Notes: generated from the sequence alone by a model not told the origin. Shown: positions 9,693-21,320, numbered from the stretch's first letter. The stretch is DNA of 64,000 bases from Canna indica (GCA_034359265.1 CP136895.1:41124001-41188000), one strand, 5' to 3'. A program made the numbers and translations.

Positions 9693-11044
9693 TGTTGGCC
9701 TAAGGTTTTCAACCTTAGTTTTAATCTCGATTTTGATGATAACAAACAAGGAACTAATGTTTTCGTAGAGAAATATTTTCAGATTTCATATCGGTTTGCG
9801 CACGACATCCTTGATCGAAAATATTAGAAAAATCAATGAATCGGAAGAACGCTCGTCGACGCTTGGGACTCTTTGGGAAGAATAGAGTTTAGGTTTAAGG
9901 AGTCTAGAATGATTGTATTAATCATTATAATGATGCAAATATCCCTAGGACATGAACCTAATCTATTACTAAGAGTTTCCAAGTCATAAACAATATTCCG
10001 GATGGGATGTTGTAAGATTCTGGAACATCCCGAATAGATATTCCAAAATAGATCGGAACATTACGGAACATCCCAGATGGATATTCTGGAATAGCTCAAA
10101 ACATCCCGGATGGACATTCCAAAATAGCTCGGAACATTCCGAAATAGCCTGGAACATTCCAGATGTACATTCCGGAATAGCCCGAAAAGTACCGGTACTT
10201 TCCAAGTATTCCAAGAAGAATTCTTATAATGCCCCCAATGGCTCTATTTTGAATTCTATTCGTTGAGCCCGACCTCTACTTCATGTTCTGCCTATTTAAA
10301 GGCCTTCTAAGCCTTTCTATGACCACCAACAATCCTTGAGCCATCTTTGATCATTCCTAAGCTTTCATTGAGACACTTTTGATCAAACTCTAGCCTTCTA
10401 CCTTGTCGTTCTTGAGTTTGCCTTCAAGCTTGATTTGATTCATCATCGAGGCATCAAGAGGAGCTAGGATTCATTGTTTGAGAGCTAGTTTGTGTTGTTT
10501 ATTATTTGCTCTCTATTACTTATGTATTTTATTGTTTCTTTATTGTATTTCTCAAGTTGTGTAAAGATCTAGTGTGTAGATCTTGAGTTGGATGGTTGTC
10601 TTGGTTGTAAGGCTTAAATCCACCGGTATACTTAGTTTACTAGAATTAGTGATTGTTGTCCCTTAGGGTTGAGGTAGAAGAGCGCTCTCGGTAAGAAGGC
10701 GGAGACTTAAGAGTGTGAAAGTGCCTTAGGTTGAGAGCGGAGACTCTTCGGGTAAAAGATCCTCATTATAAGGGAAATAATATAATCTAGTAAAGCTAAG
10801 TTTGGAAATCCTAAGCGGGGTGCTTATATAGTGCAGTAGGCATTGGGGCCGAAGCACTATAAATCAAAGTATTTGCATTGATTCTATTTGTGTTTGCTTA
10901 ATTGTCATATTCACTTGCTTCTACATTTAGTGTTGAATTGATAATTTGCCTAAGTAGTTTAAGAAACGACTGAAATCGAATTTAGGCCAAAGTTTAGTAA
11001 ACATACTATTCACCCTCATTCTAGTGTAAGTCATTTCACCAACA
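9693..11044 (+). repeat. 5' LTR of the gag-only element
   Basis: 1,352 bp, TGTTGGCC...CCAACA. The U3 region has a tandem array of about 33-bp units built on ATTCCGGAATAGC (roughly 10010-10200). It ends just before the primer site. The 3' LTR is 38 bp shorter, mainly in this array region. Confidence 0.92.
10005..10200. repeat. 33-bp minisatellite in LTR U3 with TTCCGGAA palindromes
   Basis: Imperfect tandem units of the form GGACATTCCGGAATAGCC followed by (G/A)GAACATCCC(A/G)GAT. Each unit holds the palindromic core TTCCGGAA or a one-base variant. The same array is present with fewer units in the 3' LTR (15770-15950), where two adjacent units are exactly 33 bp apart. Open frames across it, such as 9984-10214 minus, are repeat artefacts. 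Confidence 0.85.
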
Positions 11045-11046
11045 TT

Positions 11047-11058
11047 TGGTATCAGAGC
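11047..11058 (+). other. Primer-binding site, tRNA-Met type
   Basis: TGGTATCAGAGC lies two bases after the LTR end. It is the standard complement to the 3' end of initiator tRNA-Met used by plant copia elements. It primes minus-strand cDNA synthesis. Confidence 0.93.
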
Positions 11059-11109
11059 GGGTTATAGATTGATATTTCACCATCTCCTCTACATCTAGTC
11101 TCAATGCAA

Positions 11110-12492
11110 AAATGGCACTAGAGTTGATAGCATCTATATGCACCTCCTAGGTTCGATGATCTAACTTTGATCTTTGGAAGAGTAGAATGTATACATTCCT
11201 AAAGACACAAGGTTTAGGTGTGTTTAACATGGTAAAGATTCGATATATTGAACCTAAGGAAAACATGAATGCTTGGACCCAAGAATAAATTGATATGTTT
11301 GAGTTAAATGCTAAAGCGCTAAATTACTTATTTTGTTCTTTGAGAAATGATATCTTTAAAAAGGTCATGCATTGTACTTCTGCATTCGATATTTGGGCTT
11401 GTTTAAACATGCTATATGATTATGCAAAAACCGAGGAGCTTATTACCTTAAATAAGTTGATGACAATTGTCATACTCCTTGTCCTAATGAGATTTTTGAA
11501 GCCCATAGTGTCTCTAGTCAAAGGAGCACCAAAAGCCGGAAGAGAAAGGTGATTTGCCACCTATGCAAAGAAAAAGAGCATGTGAAGAAGAATTGCCCTA
11601 CCATGGAGAACAAGGCAAAGAAGATGTCAAATGCTTTTGTATCCTCATCCCACTCAAGTGAAGCATCCTCTTGCCTTGACTATGAAGCTATTTCAAAAGA
11701 TTGCCTCATGAATGCTAATGATGAGGTACACTCTTCTCCTTCTAGTCATGTAAATGATAATGATAATATTAACTCATCTAGTTCTCATGATATGCTTTAT
11801 GATGAATTAATGGATAAGTGTAAAAAACATGTATGCCTTGCTTGTTAAAAAGGATAAGGAAAACAAAAAATTGAAGAAAGAAAATTTAGAGCTTAGCTCA
11901 CATGTGTATGCCTTAGAATTAGAAAATGAGAAATTAAATACTAATCCTATTGATTCTTGCCATGATACAATGAACTTTGAGCTAAAGGCTTTGAAAAATG
12001 AAAATGAGGATTTGAAAGCTAGATTGAAGTTTAGGGATAATGATTTTAAAAAATGATTTCAAATTTGAGAATGAAAATTTGAAAATTGAAAATAGCATGT
12101 TGAAATCTCACTTGCATGCCATTCACAAATCCATGAGTGATTTGAAAAAAGAGGTTGTGTTCTTAAATAGGAAAATTAATGATTTATCAAATATCTCTTC
12201 CTTTAAGAATTCTAGAAATAAAAATACTTATGTAAAGAATGCTAATGTTCATCATCATTCACATGTCAAGCGTTCTTCCTTTAAACCTCATGTCCAAAAG
12301 AAAAAGTTTCATGAAAACTATTTTTGTTGTGGTATATATGGCCATGCTATTCATGATTGTGCATTTAAAAGAAATCTAAGTGTTGCTAAGACACTTTGGA
12401 TTCCTAGGCCAACTCACCCCCAAGGACCCAAAGCCATTTGGGTATCAAAGGTTTCTTGTTATCTTGTAGGGAGAGCTACCACACAAGGTTAA
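11110..12492 (+). pseudogene. gag of the gag-only element, broken
   Basis: It begins near an ATG at 11112 (ATGGCACTAGAG), matching the intact start MALDSRASSPPRFD of the second element at 43787. A UBN2/retrotran_gag-like region follows (MYTFLKTQG, MVKIRYIEPKENM, FELNAKALNYLFCSLRND, DIWACLNMLYDYAK). Next are a zinc knuckle CHLCKEKEHVKKNC (11549 frame), a long coiled-coil region rich in Glu, Lys and Asn (about 11830-12200), and a second Cys/His segment YFCCGIYGHAIHDC near 12330. Stops and frameshifts occur near 11288, 11550, 11830 and 12050. Gag forms the particle and packages RNA. The coiled coil is longer than in typical copia gag. Confidence 0.85.
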
Positions 12493-15481
12493 AGGAAAGT
12501 GATATATTGAAGTTAACCAAAGAGTTGAAATGAAGGATACTTACATGCATGGCTGCAACTTCATTTCTTCACCTAGACTAGATGCTTATGGTAATAAAGG
12601 TTGACATCTAAATTACTTGGTATCATCTGCTATGCTCATTTTATCTCATTAAAGTTGGAGTTCATGATACATGATTGATTCTACTTGGTTTTATCCGCTC
12701 TCGATATATTCTTGAAAATGATTTTTATTATGATTTCCGGTCTCTTCGGAGACCTACATAGCCTATAAAGGGCTAATGCGACCTTGCGGTTCTAAATCGT
12801 AGGCTAATTGTGGCATTTCGGTTTTCAACCAATGCGAATGGTTGGAGATCGTAATTTTTCAAATATTTCATATTTTGAGATCTCTTGATTCATTTTGGTA
12901 TCATGATACTTCTTTTTGAAATGGATCCTTACTATATAGCTTGGTTGAGGATTTTGAATGAAACATTGCATTTAACCCTTCCTATTTAGTATACTAACTT
13001 GCTAGTAGTCACATATTTCCATTATGCTACTAAAGGTTGTTGCTTGCAAGTTATCAAAAGAATTGAAGGAAGGCTAATAGATTGAAATTGAAATGAAAGT
13101 TGACAAGTGTTGCAAAATTTATCTCAAATGATGTATGATCTTGATTTTTATTAAAATATAGATTGAATGATTTCTTTAGCTCATGACTGATTATGCATGA
13201 TAAATGTTTGAAGTCTCATGAGTAAAATTTTTTTGTTAACTTAGGTCATTTCATGATGTTGATATTGAATGAAATTAGACTAGGTTAAAATCCCTCATTG
13301 GAGACTTCATTTTAAGTTAAAAGTTGATAAACTTGTTTAGATGTGTTAACAATTCATTGTCATGCATTTAAAATTGAAAAATCATGTGTAGATGAACAAA
13401 GTGATACCTAAACCACTTTAGAGGACTTAAACTTGAAAAGGTTTGACCCAAGTCAACAAATCGACTTGGACACTTTATTTTAAGTCCAAACTTCATAAAT
13501 ATGTTTAGGAATATGTATGACATGTTTCCATGCTTTTAAAAATGAAAAAATTATATGGATATGGATAAAATGACATAGAGGTCATTTCATGATAACCTCT
13601 TTTGAACCAAGTTGACCCAAGTCAACAAATTGACATAGAGGTCTCATTTTCAATTCATATTTGTGGGACATATTTATATTTACTCATGTTAGGTGTCCAT
13701 AAGTTTACGTTTGAAAAATCATGAGTAAATGATAATATTGACCTTAGCAAGTTTCATGATAACTTGCTTGTTTTAGGATGAAAACATGCTAGGCTGATAA
13801 CTTGGTCTAAGGACATTATTTTCATCTCAAACTTGATATACACACTTTACATGACCATTATGTGGTGTCAGAAAAGTTAAAATAAAAACTGAATACGTTT
13901 TGAAAAATAATTGAAAATTACGAAAATGCCATTGAAATTTCAACATTTTCAGTTATGTTTAGAAAAAAAAAATTAACTAATTTTTGAAATCACATCTTCA
14001 TTGAAAAACCTAGTTTCTTTCAGTAAAAAATTCAAAAAATTTCATTAAAAAATTTAGAAATTTTCATTAAAAATCTGATTTATAGTGGAATTTTGAAGTT
14101 GGATTTCAGAAATGCAAAGTATCACTCTCTTGAAATATCAATATTTTCATTACTTTGATTTTTCATCGAAAATTTTAAATGAAATTTTGTGTATACTATT
14201 TTGATTCCATTTCTAATATCGTTCTCACTATTCTTTGAGTGAAATCATTTCTTAAAATAATTTTTATAACTTGAACGATAACTTGAAATATCGATTTTTG
14301 ATTAAAATCAAGATAGGTTGAAAAATGGACATAGAGAATTTATTTTGAGTTCAAACTTGACACATGCATCTAAAATATTTGGAAAGTTTGAATAAAAAAT
14401 GATAGCTTTTGAAAAAAAATCTGAACTTTACGAAAATGTCATTGGACTTTCAAGAATTTTATGAATTTAAAAAAAACTTATTATTGATTGATTCTTGAAC
14501 CTGTAGATTCCTTGAAAAAACTAGTTTGTCTCATTAAAGTTTCAAAAAATTTCGTCAAGAATATAATTTTATAATGATTTAAAAGTTTTATTTTTGTAAA
14601 CTTAAAGTGTACTTTGACCTAAGTCAACAAAATGACTTAGAAACCTCATTTTCAGCCCAAACTTGACTGACATACTTAGATTCACTCATGTTAGATGTCT
14701 ATGTGCCTAGATTTGAGAAAACATGAGTAGATAACAAAATTTGATACTTAGCATTTTCATATTTTTATGTCTACTTTGAATGACATCATACTAAGTTCAT
14801 ATTTTGATCAAATGACACTAGTTTTACTTCAAACTTAATATACATGCTTTACATGATCATATCTTGGTATTTTGAAAGTTTGAATGAAATTTGGAAATGT
14901 CATGAAAGATTCACTTATTTACGAAAATGCCACTAAAGTATCACTCTTCTCAAATTGCTTCTTTTTTTTGATACTTTGAATTTTCATTAGATTTTCAAAT
15001 GAGACTTGAAGTATGATATTTTGAATTCATGTGTGGTATCGTTCTACTCATTTGATGAGAAAAATCATTTCTAAAGTAACTTTTTACTCCTTCACCGATA
15101 CATGACAATATCGATACTTAAGTTACTACATAATTCTTGATTTTGGATTTCATTTATCATTTCACGATATCATGTATGACTTAGTCTCTTATTCGATATT
15201 TGGTTTTGATCCCTTGAGTTGAGACTTTCACGGTTTTGAAAAAATCTTTTAGAGTTTCAACTTTGACTTTTGATTGACTTTTTTTGCCCTTTTTTATTGA
15301 TGTCAAAAGGGGGAGAAAAATATAGGAAAAATAGAAGAAAATATAGGAAAATCATGCATATAGATAGGGAGTGTTTATTTTCATAGATATGCATGTTGAT
15401 AGGGGGAGAAATCCCATAATTGACTTCCTTTATGAAAAATATTTTCTTAAGGTTGTTTGTCATCATCAAAACGGAGGAGAT
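12493..15481 (+). other. Non-coding interior of gag-only element
   Basis: About 3 kb, AT-rich, with no pol homology in any frame. A block at 12736-12850 is well conserved in the second element (45418-45535) and includes the hairpin GGTCTC-TTCG-GAGACC (12739-12754). A degenerate repeat built on GACC(C/T)AAGTCAACAAATTGACTTAG recurs near 13446, 13612 and 14618, followed each time by a CTCATTTTCA-like and ACTCATGTTAG-like stretch. Purine tracts CAAAAGGGGGAGAA (about 15304) and GATAGGGGGAGAAA (about 15398) precede the 3' LTR. Confidence 0.8.
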
Positions 15482-16795
15482 TATTGGCCTAAGATTTTCA
15501 ACCTTTGTCTTAATCTCAATTTTGATGATAACAAACATGGAGCTAATATTTGCAGGTTCCATATTGGTTTGCACACGACGTCCTCGATCGAAAATATTAG
15601 AAAAATCGATGAATCGGAAGGACGTTCGTCGATGCTTGGGACTCTTTGGGAAGAATTAAGTTTATGTTTAGAGTGTCTAAAATGATTGTATTAATCCTCA
15701 TAACAATTCAAATATTCCTAGGACATGAACCTAATCTATTACCAAGAGTTTCCAAGTCATAAACAACATTCCAAATGGGATGTTGTAACATTACGGAATA
15801 TCTCGGATTATGGGATGGGATGTTGTAACATTTCGGAACATCGCGAATGGACATTCCAAAATAGCCGGAACATCCCAAATGGACATTCCGGAATAGCCCA
15901 GAACATCCTGGATGGACATTCCGGAATAGCCCAGAACATCCCGGTACTTTCCAAGTATTCCCATAAGAATTTCCAAAATGCCCCCAATAGCTCTAATTTG
16001 AATTCTCTCTGTTGAGCTCGGCCTCTACTTCATGCTCTGCCTATTTAAAGGCCTTCTAAGCCTTTCTATGACCACCAACAATCCTTGAGCCATCTTTGAT
16101 CATTCCTAAGCTTTCATTGAGACAATTTTGATCAAACCCTAGCCTTCTACTATGTCGTTCTTGAGTTTGCCTTCAAGCTTGATTTGATTCATCATCGAGG
16201 CATCAAGAGGAGCTAGGATTCATTGTTTGAGAGCTAAGTTTGTATTGTTTATTATTTGCTCTCTATTACTTGTGTATTTTATTGTTTATTTGTTGTATTT
16301 CTCAAGTTGTGTAAAGATCTAGTGTGTAGATCTTGAGTTGGGTGGTTGCCTTGGTTGTAAGGCTTAAATCCACCGGTGTACTTAGTTTACTAAGATTAGT
16401 GATTGTTGTCCCTTATGGTTGAGGTGGATGAGTGCTCTCGGTAAGAAGTGCGGAGACTTCCGGGTGTGAAAGTGCCTTAGGTTGAGAGCGGAGACTCTTC
16501 GGGTAAAAGGTCCACATTGTAAAGGAAATAATATAATCTAGTAATGCTAAGTTTGAAAATCCTAAGCGGGGTGCTTAGGTAGTGCAGTAGGCGTTGGGGC
16601 CGAACCACTATAAGTCAAAGTGTTTGAATTGATTCTATTTGTGTTTGCTTAATTGTCATATTCATTTGCTTCCGCATTTAGTCTTGAATTGATAATTTTT
16701 CTAAGTAGTTTAATAAACGATTAAAATCGAATTTAGGCCAAAGTTTAGTAAACACACTATTCACCCCCTATCTAGTGTAGGCCATTTCACCAATA
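15482..16795 (+). repeat. 3' LTR of the gag-only element
   Basis: 1,314 bp, TATTGGCC...CCAATA. Both outer dinucleotides differ slightly from the 5' LTR (TG to TA, CA to TA), consistent with decay after insertion. It has fewer U3 repeat units than the 5' LTR. The target duplication GAGTG follows immediately. Confidence 0.92.
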
Positions 16796-16800
16796 GAGTG

Positions 16801-16974
16801 CTCTTGGTGTGAAAGCGGAGACTTCCGGGTGTGGAACTATCTTCGGTGTTAGAGCGGACATTCTCCGGTGTAAAGTCCTCATTGTTTGTGGATTGTGTGT
16901 GAAATCCTAAACAGGGTGCTTAGATAGTCGAATAGGCATTGGTGTCAAACCATTATAAATCGTTGTGTTTGCAT
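16801..16974 (+). mobile_element. Older SIRE-like LTR, right part
   Basis: It continues the LTR interrupted at 9692. GGAGACTTCCGGGTGTG, CCTAAACAGGGTGCTTAGATAG and GCATTGGTGTCAAACCATTATAAATC correspond to the U5 side of the nested element's own LTRs. It stops before the LTR end, at a CACTA-like terminus starting near 16975. Confidence 0.8.
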
Positions 16975-17200
16975 TCAGTACCAAAAAATAGCTCTTTTGC
17001 GACGGCTACGACGGTAGCAAAACCGTCGCAGAAGACCTTCTGTGACCATAAGAGATCGTCACAAATTTTAGTCGCGGAAGATTGCATTTCAAAAAGTTTG
17101 CGGCCGAAGATTTTGTCGTCGTAGTATAGCGACGACGTTGCTACGGCACTGCGACGGCTTTATGGTCTTATGCTACGGCTACCACGGTAGCAAATTTAAA
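16975..17200 (+). mobile_element. CACTA-like terminus and subterminal repeats
   Basis: CAGTACCAAAAAATAGCTC resembles a CACTA terminal repeat (CACTACCAAAAAA) with one substitution. About 200 bases follow that are dense in TGCGACGG, CTACGACGG, GCTACGGC and GTAGCAAA in both orientations, typical CACTA subterminal repeats. The matching far end was not identified with certainty. The element appears to have captured the sorting-nexin-like exons at 17495-18106. Confidence 0.5.
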
Positions 17201-17494
17201 ATTTTTTATTTATAATATGCAAGCCAGGAAATTTTTAGTCTAAGAGTCAGCAATAATACAAGCTTCATATGCCGTAATTGCTGTATTAGAAGATACATGA
17301 AATAAATACTAATTCAACTCAATGTATTGAGCACTGGAACTCAGTCAATACTACAACTACTAATGCATTCATCATATTACAATTCATTAAGAGTTACAAT
17401 TTCTGCGTGCTTATTTGGAGTTGTTATCTCTAGAATGCTAGTATACAGGCTTTACTACAGAAGAAAGCTGAAATCTGAACTATACATGCCCGGA

Positions 17495-18106
17495 TTATTT
17501 GCTTTGCATTGAGTATGGCTTTGTTTCTTCCGCAACATTATCTAGATCATTTTAAAAAAATGTTTTCAATTTCATATAACAAGCACAAACCATACTTAGT
17601 ATGTGCATACATGACATCTTGATATTTTGCAGCGATAAAAGCACTCTACATCACATTAGCGGGACTCCTAGTCAGATGACAAGTTCCTAGATTTTGTAGG
17701 GCGAGATTTGTCCAAATTATGACGAACATACAACATCCCATATTTCCTGAATAGACTTGCTGAATGAGATGTTTACTATTCCTATACATTGCCCTAGAAC
17801 TGTTTATAGTCTCTGATTTTATAAGACTTCTTACAAAGATTCTACTAAACAGATTTAGGCAAATAAAATATGCTGTCTTTTTTCCCTTTCTTCACCTTTT
17901 CATATTCTCACATTTACATTAGCATATCATGCTTGAAACAAAACTTGGGATGCTTTATTTAGTGGATGTAAGCAAGGATTTTTGACTCACAACCACACTT
18001 ATAATTATGAATAGATTACCTGATTACTGAGAAAGCCTTTAAGCATAAGCAAAAAATCATCACGTCTCTCCCTGTCCAGCCGCTCAAGTTCATACCTGTT
18101 GTTTTC
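17495..18106 (-). pseudogene. Sorting nexin 2-like gene fragment (two exons)
   Basis: Exon at 18020-18106 is 87 bp (29 codons), flanked by a canonical acceptor (ATGCAG before 18106) and donor (GTAATC after 18020, minus strand). It reads ENNRYELERLDRERRDDF and then LLMLKGFLSNQ. This resembles the end of the coiled-coil/BAR region of plant SNX2-type sorting nexins, which bend endosomal membranes with the retromer complex. The last exon, about 17541-17495, reads DNVAEETKPYSMQSK then stop, as at a sorting nexin C-terminus. The intervening VGYAEKI-type segment was not found, and the PX domain is absent. Upstream sequence is cut by an LTR at 18199. It looks like a captured fragment, not a working gene. 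Family assignment is from memory of conserved motifs. Confidence 0.5.
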
Positions 18107-18116
18107 CTGCATTAAA

Positions 18117-18200
18117 ATAGTAACTGAATGAGGTATCTCTATTAGAAGGTTAAAAATAGTAACTGAATGAGGTATCTCTATTATAAGGTTAAAGGCACGT
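18117..18200. repeat. Short tandem duplication in the gene-fragment intron
   Basis: AAAATAGTAACTGAATGAGG and the bases after it (to about AAGGTT) occur twice in a row, period about 38 bp, differing at one or two sites. It lies in the intron upstream of the 29-codon exon. Confidence 0.7.
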
Positions 18201-18803
18201 AATACCTGAGGTTTCCTAATATAAATTTATTTGGTGCAGCACACCAGATCCGGAGATAGCCGGGTCAAGTTGCGAAATCGCCGCGAGTAGAAGGTATAAT
18301 TTAAATTTTTATAAATTAATGATAAGTGTTATTTTTATGATCTTGAGTTGGGATAATTGAGTCGGGTTTGAAATCGTACTCGCGGATCGAGTCGGAGCTC
18401 GAAACGGGCTTAGATTGAGTCAAGTAGGGGTTTTTAACTGAGGAGGACAATTTGGCCAAAAAAACGAAGAAAATAAAATCCCTATTACCTCAACCGCCGT
18501 ACGGTTCAAGGAGGTGAGCCGCACGCAGCCCGAGGTGAAGGGAGAGAAGGGGATTCCGAGTGGTGGCGCGAGAAGTTGGTGTCATAGCCGGAGATCGGAG
18601 TCGTTGTCGCCTAGATCATCTTCCTCTTTGATCAAGGTGAGTGGTCGAACCTAGACTCGTAGGGTAGGCGTGTGGCTGACCCATTGAAATTGGGGATTTG
18701 TCGATTCTCGCATTGAATCTCATCGTATCATCAAGGCTTTTCAAGATCTATGGTTCCTTTATGCATCTAATGTCGATTGATGAACGTTTCCGCAATGATT
18801 GTT
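18199..18803 (+). mobile_element. Tekay-type LTR fragment, plus orientation
   Basis: It begins CGTAATACCTGAGGTTTCC, a decayed form of the family start TGTAAGACC.., then TATTTGGTGCAGCACACC as in the other copies. Only the first 600 bases are present; the minus-oriented LTR at 18804 cuts it. The hairpin seen in the other copies is partly eroded here (18505-18535). Confidence 0.75.
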
Positions 18804-21300
18804 TGTCACACCCCAACTCAGGGTCGTGTGACCGGCCAGGGTCTATGTCCTACCCCGAAGCCTACTACATAAACTGACTAACGAGGAAATCGAAAACACA
18901 CAAATAGAAACAACGAGGCAGCTTTATTTGAATTTCAAGAAAGTTCGTAATTTTTTTATAAAATGGAAAATTTGCTAACATCAAACACCATAAGAAACAA
19001 CTTAAGTTCAAAGTCGATTACATGCTTTAAAACAAACAACTCTTAGTGTATAAAAACAACATTTTTAGACACCTAGACTGTGACTAATGGACGTTGCTAA
19101 GAGATCTACGCCACCGCCTGCCCTCCAGCTGCACCATGACTCCAAGCCTCACTCACTGATCGGGCTCTGCGAAACAAGGAAATAAACTGTGAGTCCACAT
19201 GAGACTCAGTGAGCGGTTCTTCCGAACCTCCACATAAATCCCCAATGATCATGTAACCATTTCTATATATATAAGGCAACAAAATATAAAGTTAGGGATA
19301 TGATTTGCTTCTGATATGACAACCGACCCCAAGGGTCGTCCTGTATAGACCATACATTCATGTAACCAGCCATAACAGCCTAACTAAGCCACATGGCACC
19401 CGGCCCTTAGGGCCTATTCATGGTCTAATGGTTCGGCTATAACCAATCCTACTACACAAAGATAGTAACATACTGGCCGTTTGGGCCACATAGCACATAA
19501 GTGAAACCAGGCAATCTCCGGGCCGTCGACTAGGATGGTCTACTAGTCTCTGGACACCGACTGGGTAGGGATAGCTAGTCCCACCCAACTGGGGTTTGAC
19601 ACCTAGCGAGCCCGCTGGTGCAATCTCAAGACCCAAATCACTAGTCGAGTCAAGCATTAGTCATTCCGACTATTCATACTTCTCGGCTGACCATCACGAT
19701 CACATCACACAACCAAAGTATCATAGAGTTTCCTTATTTAAACCCCGGGCATTCACCCATATCCGGCCCTACCCCGGTCCTCATAGGGTCAACAACTCAA
19801 TGTTATCCATCCTCGGCGTGTACACGTAATATTTCTAGGTTCCAAAAATGGTCACAAAAAGTCTTAGTAATTGTGTCATTTACTAGCGGAGTTTCACATC
19901 TTGTACCCGGGTCTGAGGAACTAAACAATTTCACAAATGGTTCTCTACCTAGTTCCATGTCACATACCATACATGTTCCTCCATAATTAGCATATCATTG
20001 ATTAAATATATACCATATTTAATGAATTTCAGCATGCTAAAAATAAGAAGATTCAACAATTATGCCACCATGATTTCATGCCTAATCGCAGCACTAATAA
20101 TTCATAACAGCTTGTAAATAATAATTTCAGCAATTAAATAATTATTTACATCAAGTAATTATTTAATTTCAGCATATAAAAATAAATTCCAGCAACATGA
20201 ACATGTAGAAAATATTCTAACACATCTCAAAGCAAGAAACAATTTACAATTAAAGCACATTAATTATCCATTAAACTCCATCAATTTCCTGATCAATTTC
20301 AGCACATTAAACTAAATCACTGCAAGGTCATGCTAAAGTAAGAACCGAAGTGTAGGTGTTCTATACAAGATAATAGTCTACAAACAAGATATAATTCTAT
20401 TCTTTAAGTTATTCTATCCTTACATGTCGATCACTTAGGAAACATGTTTTCCTACCCTGATTCTTCCCCTCCCCATTCGGCCGACCCCTTAGACAAGGGT
20501 TCCCACATGCGGTCGGCCCCTTGCTCAAGAAAACGTCGCGAAAAAAAATCACAAACCGATCATAGATCTACAAAAATTTTATTAGAAATTGATCTAGGGG
20601 GGTTTAGATCACTCGAGGGAATTGGAAAAAAATTCGGCATGACCTTTCCCCTTTCCCTTCTATGTGGGCCGACCCCTAGATCATCAAAACAAGTCCGTCT
20701 AAAGCAAATCTGGTACATTAACGAAGAAAACGACGGAAAGATCCAAGAACATCACCAATCGACAAGAACTTCGCGAGAAAAATCCTCGATCTAGCATCTC
20801 TATTTGGTTCGGCCACCCGCCTCACCATACAACTAATATCCAACCACTCACCTTGATTAAGGAAGAAGAAGGGATGGACGCTGGCGATCTCGAACCTTCA
20901 GACGATGACACAATCTCCGGCGCCGACCAAGACCTCCCCTCCCTCTCTCTTTCTCGGGTTGCGTGCGGCTCCAAGATGAGCCGCACGGCTGTAGATGAGG
21001 GGTTGTATTCCCTCATCTACAAATGACCTCTATGCCCTCTAACTTAACTTAGTTCTTACTCGACACAGCCCGAGTCCGATTAGGGCTCCGATTCTATCCG
21101 CATGCACGAGTCGAACTCGACTATGATAAGACCTCTAATGCATAAAAGGAAATGACCATTTAACCAATTAAACTTCATACTTTCATAGGTCGAGTTATAC
21201 CTTCTACTCGGTGCGATTCCGCGGCTAGACTTGAGTAACCCCCGATCCGGTGCGCTGCAACAAAATAGATTTCTATATTAGGAAAATTCCAAGTCTTACA
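18804..21300 (-). mobile_element. 3' LTR of Tekay/Del-like gypsy (copy B)
   Basis: 2,497 bp, minus orientation. It begins TGTAAGACTTGG at 21300 and ends ...CCCTGAGTTGGGGTGTGACA at 18804. It directly follows a purine tract and the gypsy pol region on the minus strand, so this is the 3' LTR that defines the family. The long LTR and chromodomain-type integrase tail fit the Tekay/Del clade. It contains the conserved hairpin at 20962-20987. Confidence 0.92.
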
Positions 21301-21320
21301 ACCTTCCCCCCTTAAAGGAA
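21301..21320 (-). other. Polypurine tract of the gypsy element
   Basis: Minus strand TTTAAGGGGGGAAGGT directly before the LTR start TGTAAGAC. This is the plus-strand primer for second-strand cDNA synthesis. Confidence 0.88.

Larger units (their letters stand above)
9693..16795 (+). mobile_element. Complete gag-only (TR-GAG-like) copia-type element
   Basis: A 7,103-bp element with two LTRs (9693-11044 and 15482-16795), a tRNA-Met primer site right after the first LTR, a broken gag region (11110-12492), about 3 kb of AT-rich non-coding DNA with no pol, and purine tracts before the second LTR. A perfect 5-bp target duplication GAGTG flanks it (9688-9692 and 16796-16800). The target is the U5-side region of an older related LTR. 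With no protease, integrase or reverse transcriptase it must have moved using enzymes of an autonomous relative. The LTRs differ by many substitutions and in repeat copy number, so it is not very recent. Confidence 0.93.

Noticed and set aside
11047..11058. TGGTATCAGAGC as part of a tRNA gene
   Set aside because: Only the 12-base primer match is present, with no tRNA body; it is a primer-binding site.
11829..12492. Coiled-coil frames as possible host genes or an env-like gene
   Set aside because: They are collinear with the second element's gag between two Cys/His motifs and lie between a primer site and a purine tract, so they are gag.
15725..16015. 96-residue plus-strand frame with GHSGIAQNI repeats
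   Set aside because: It is translation of the 33-bp U3 array in the 3' LTR.
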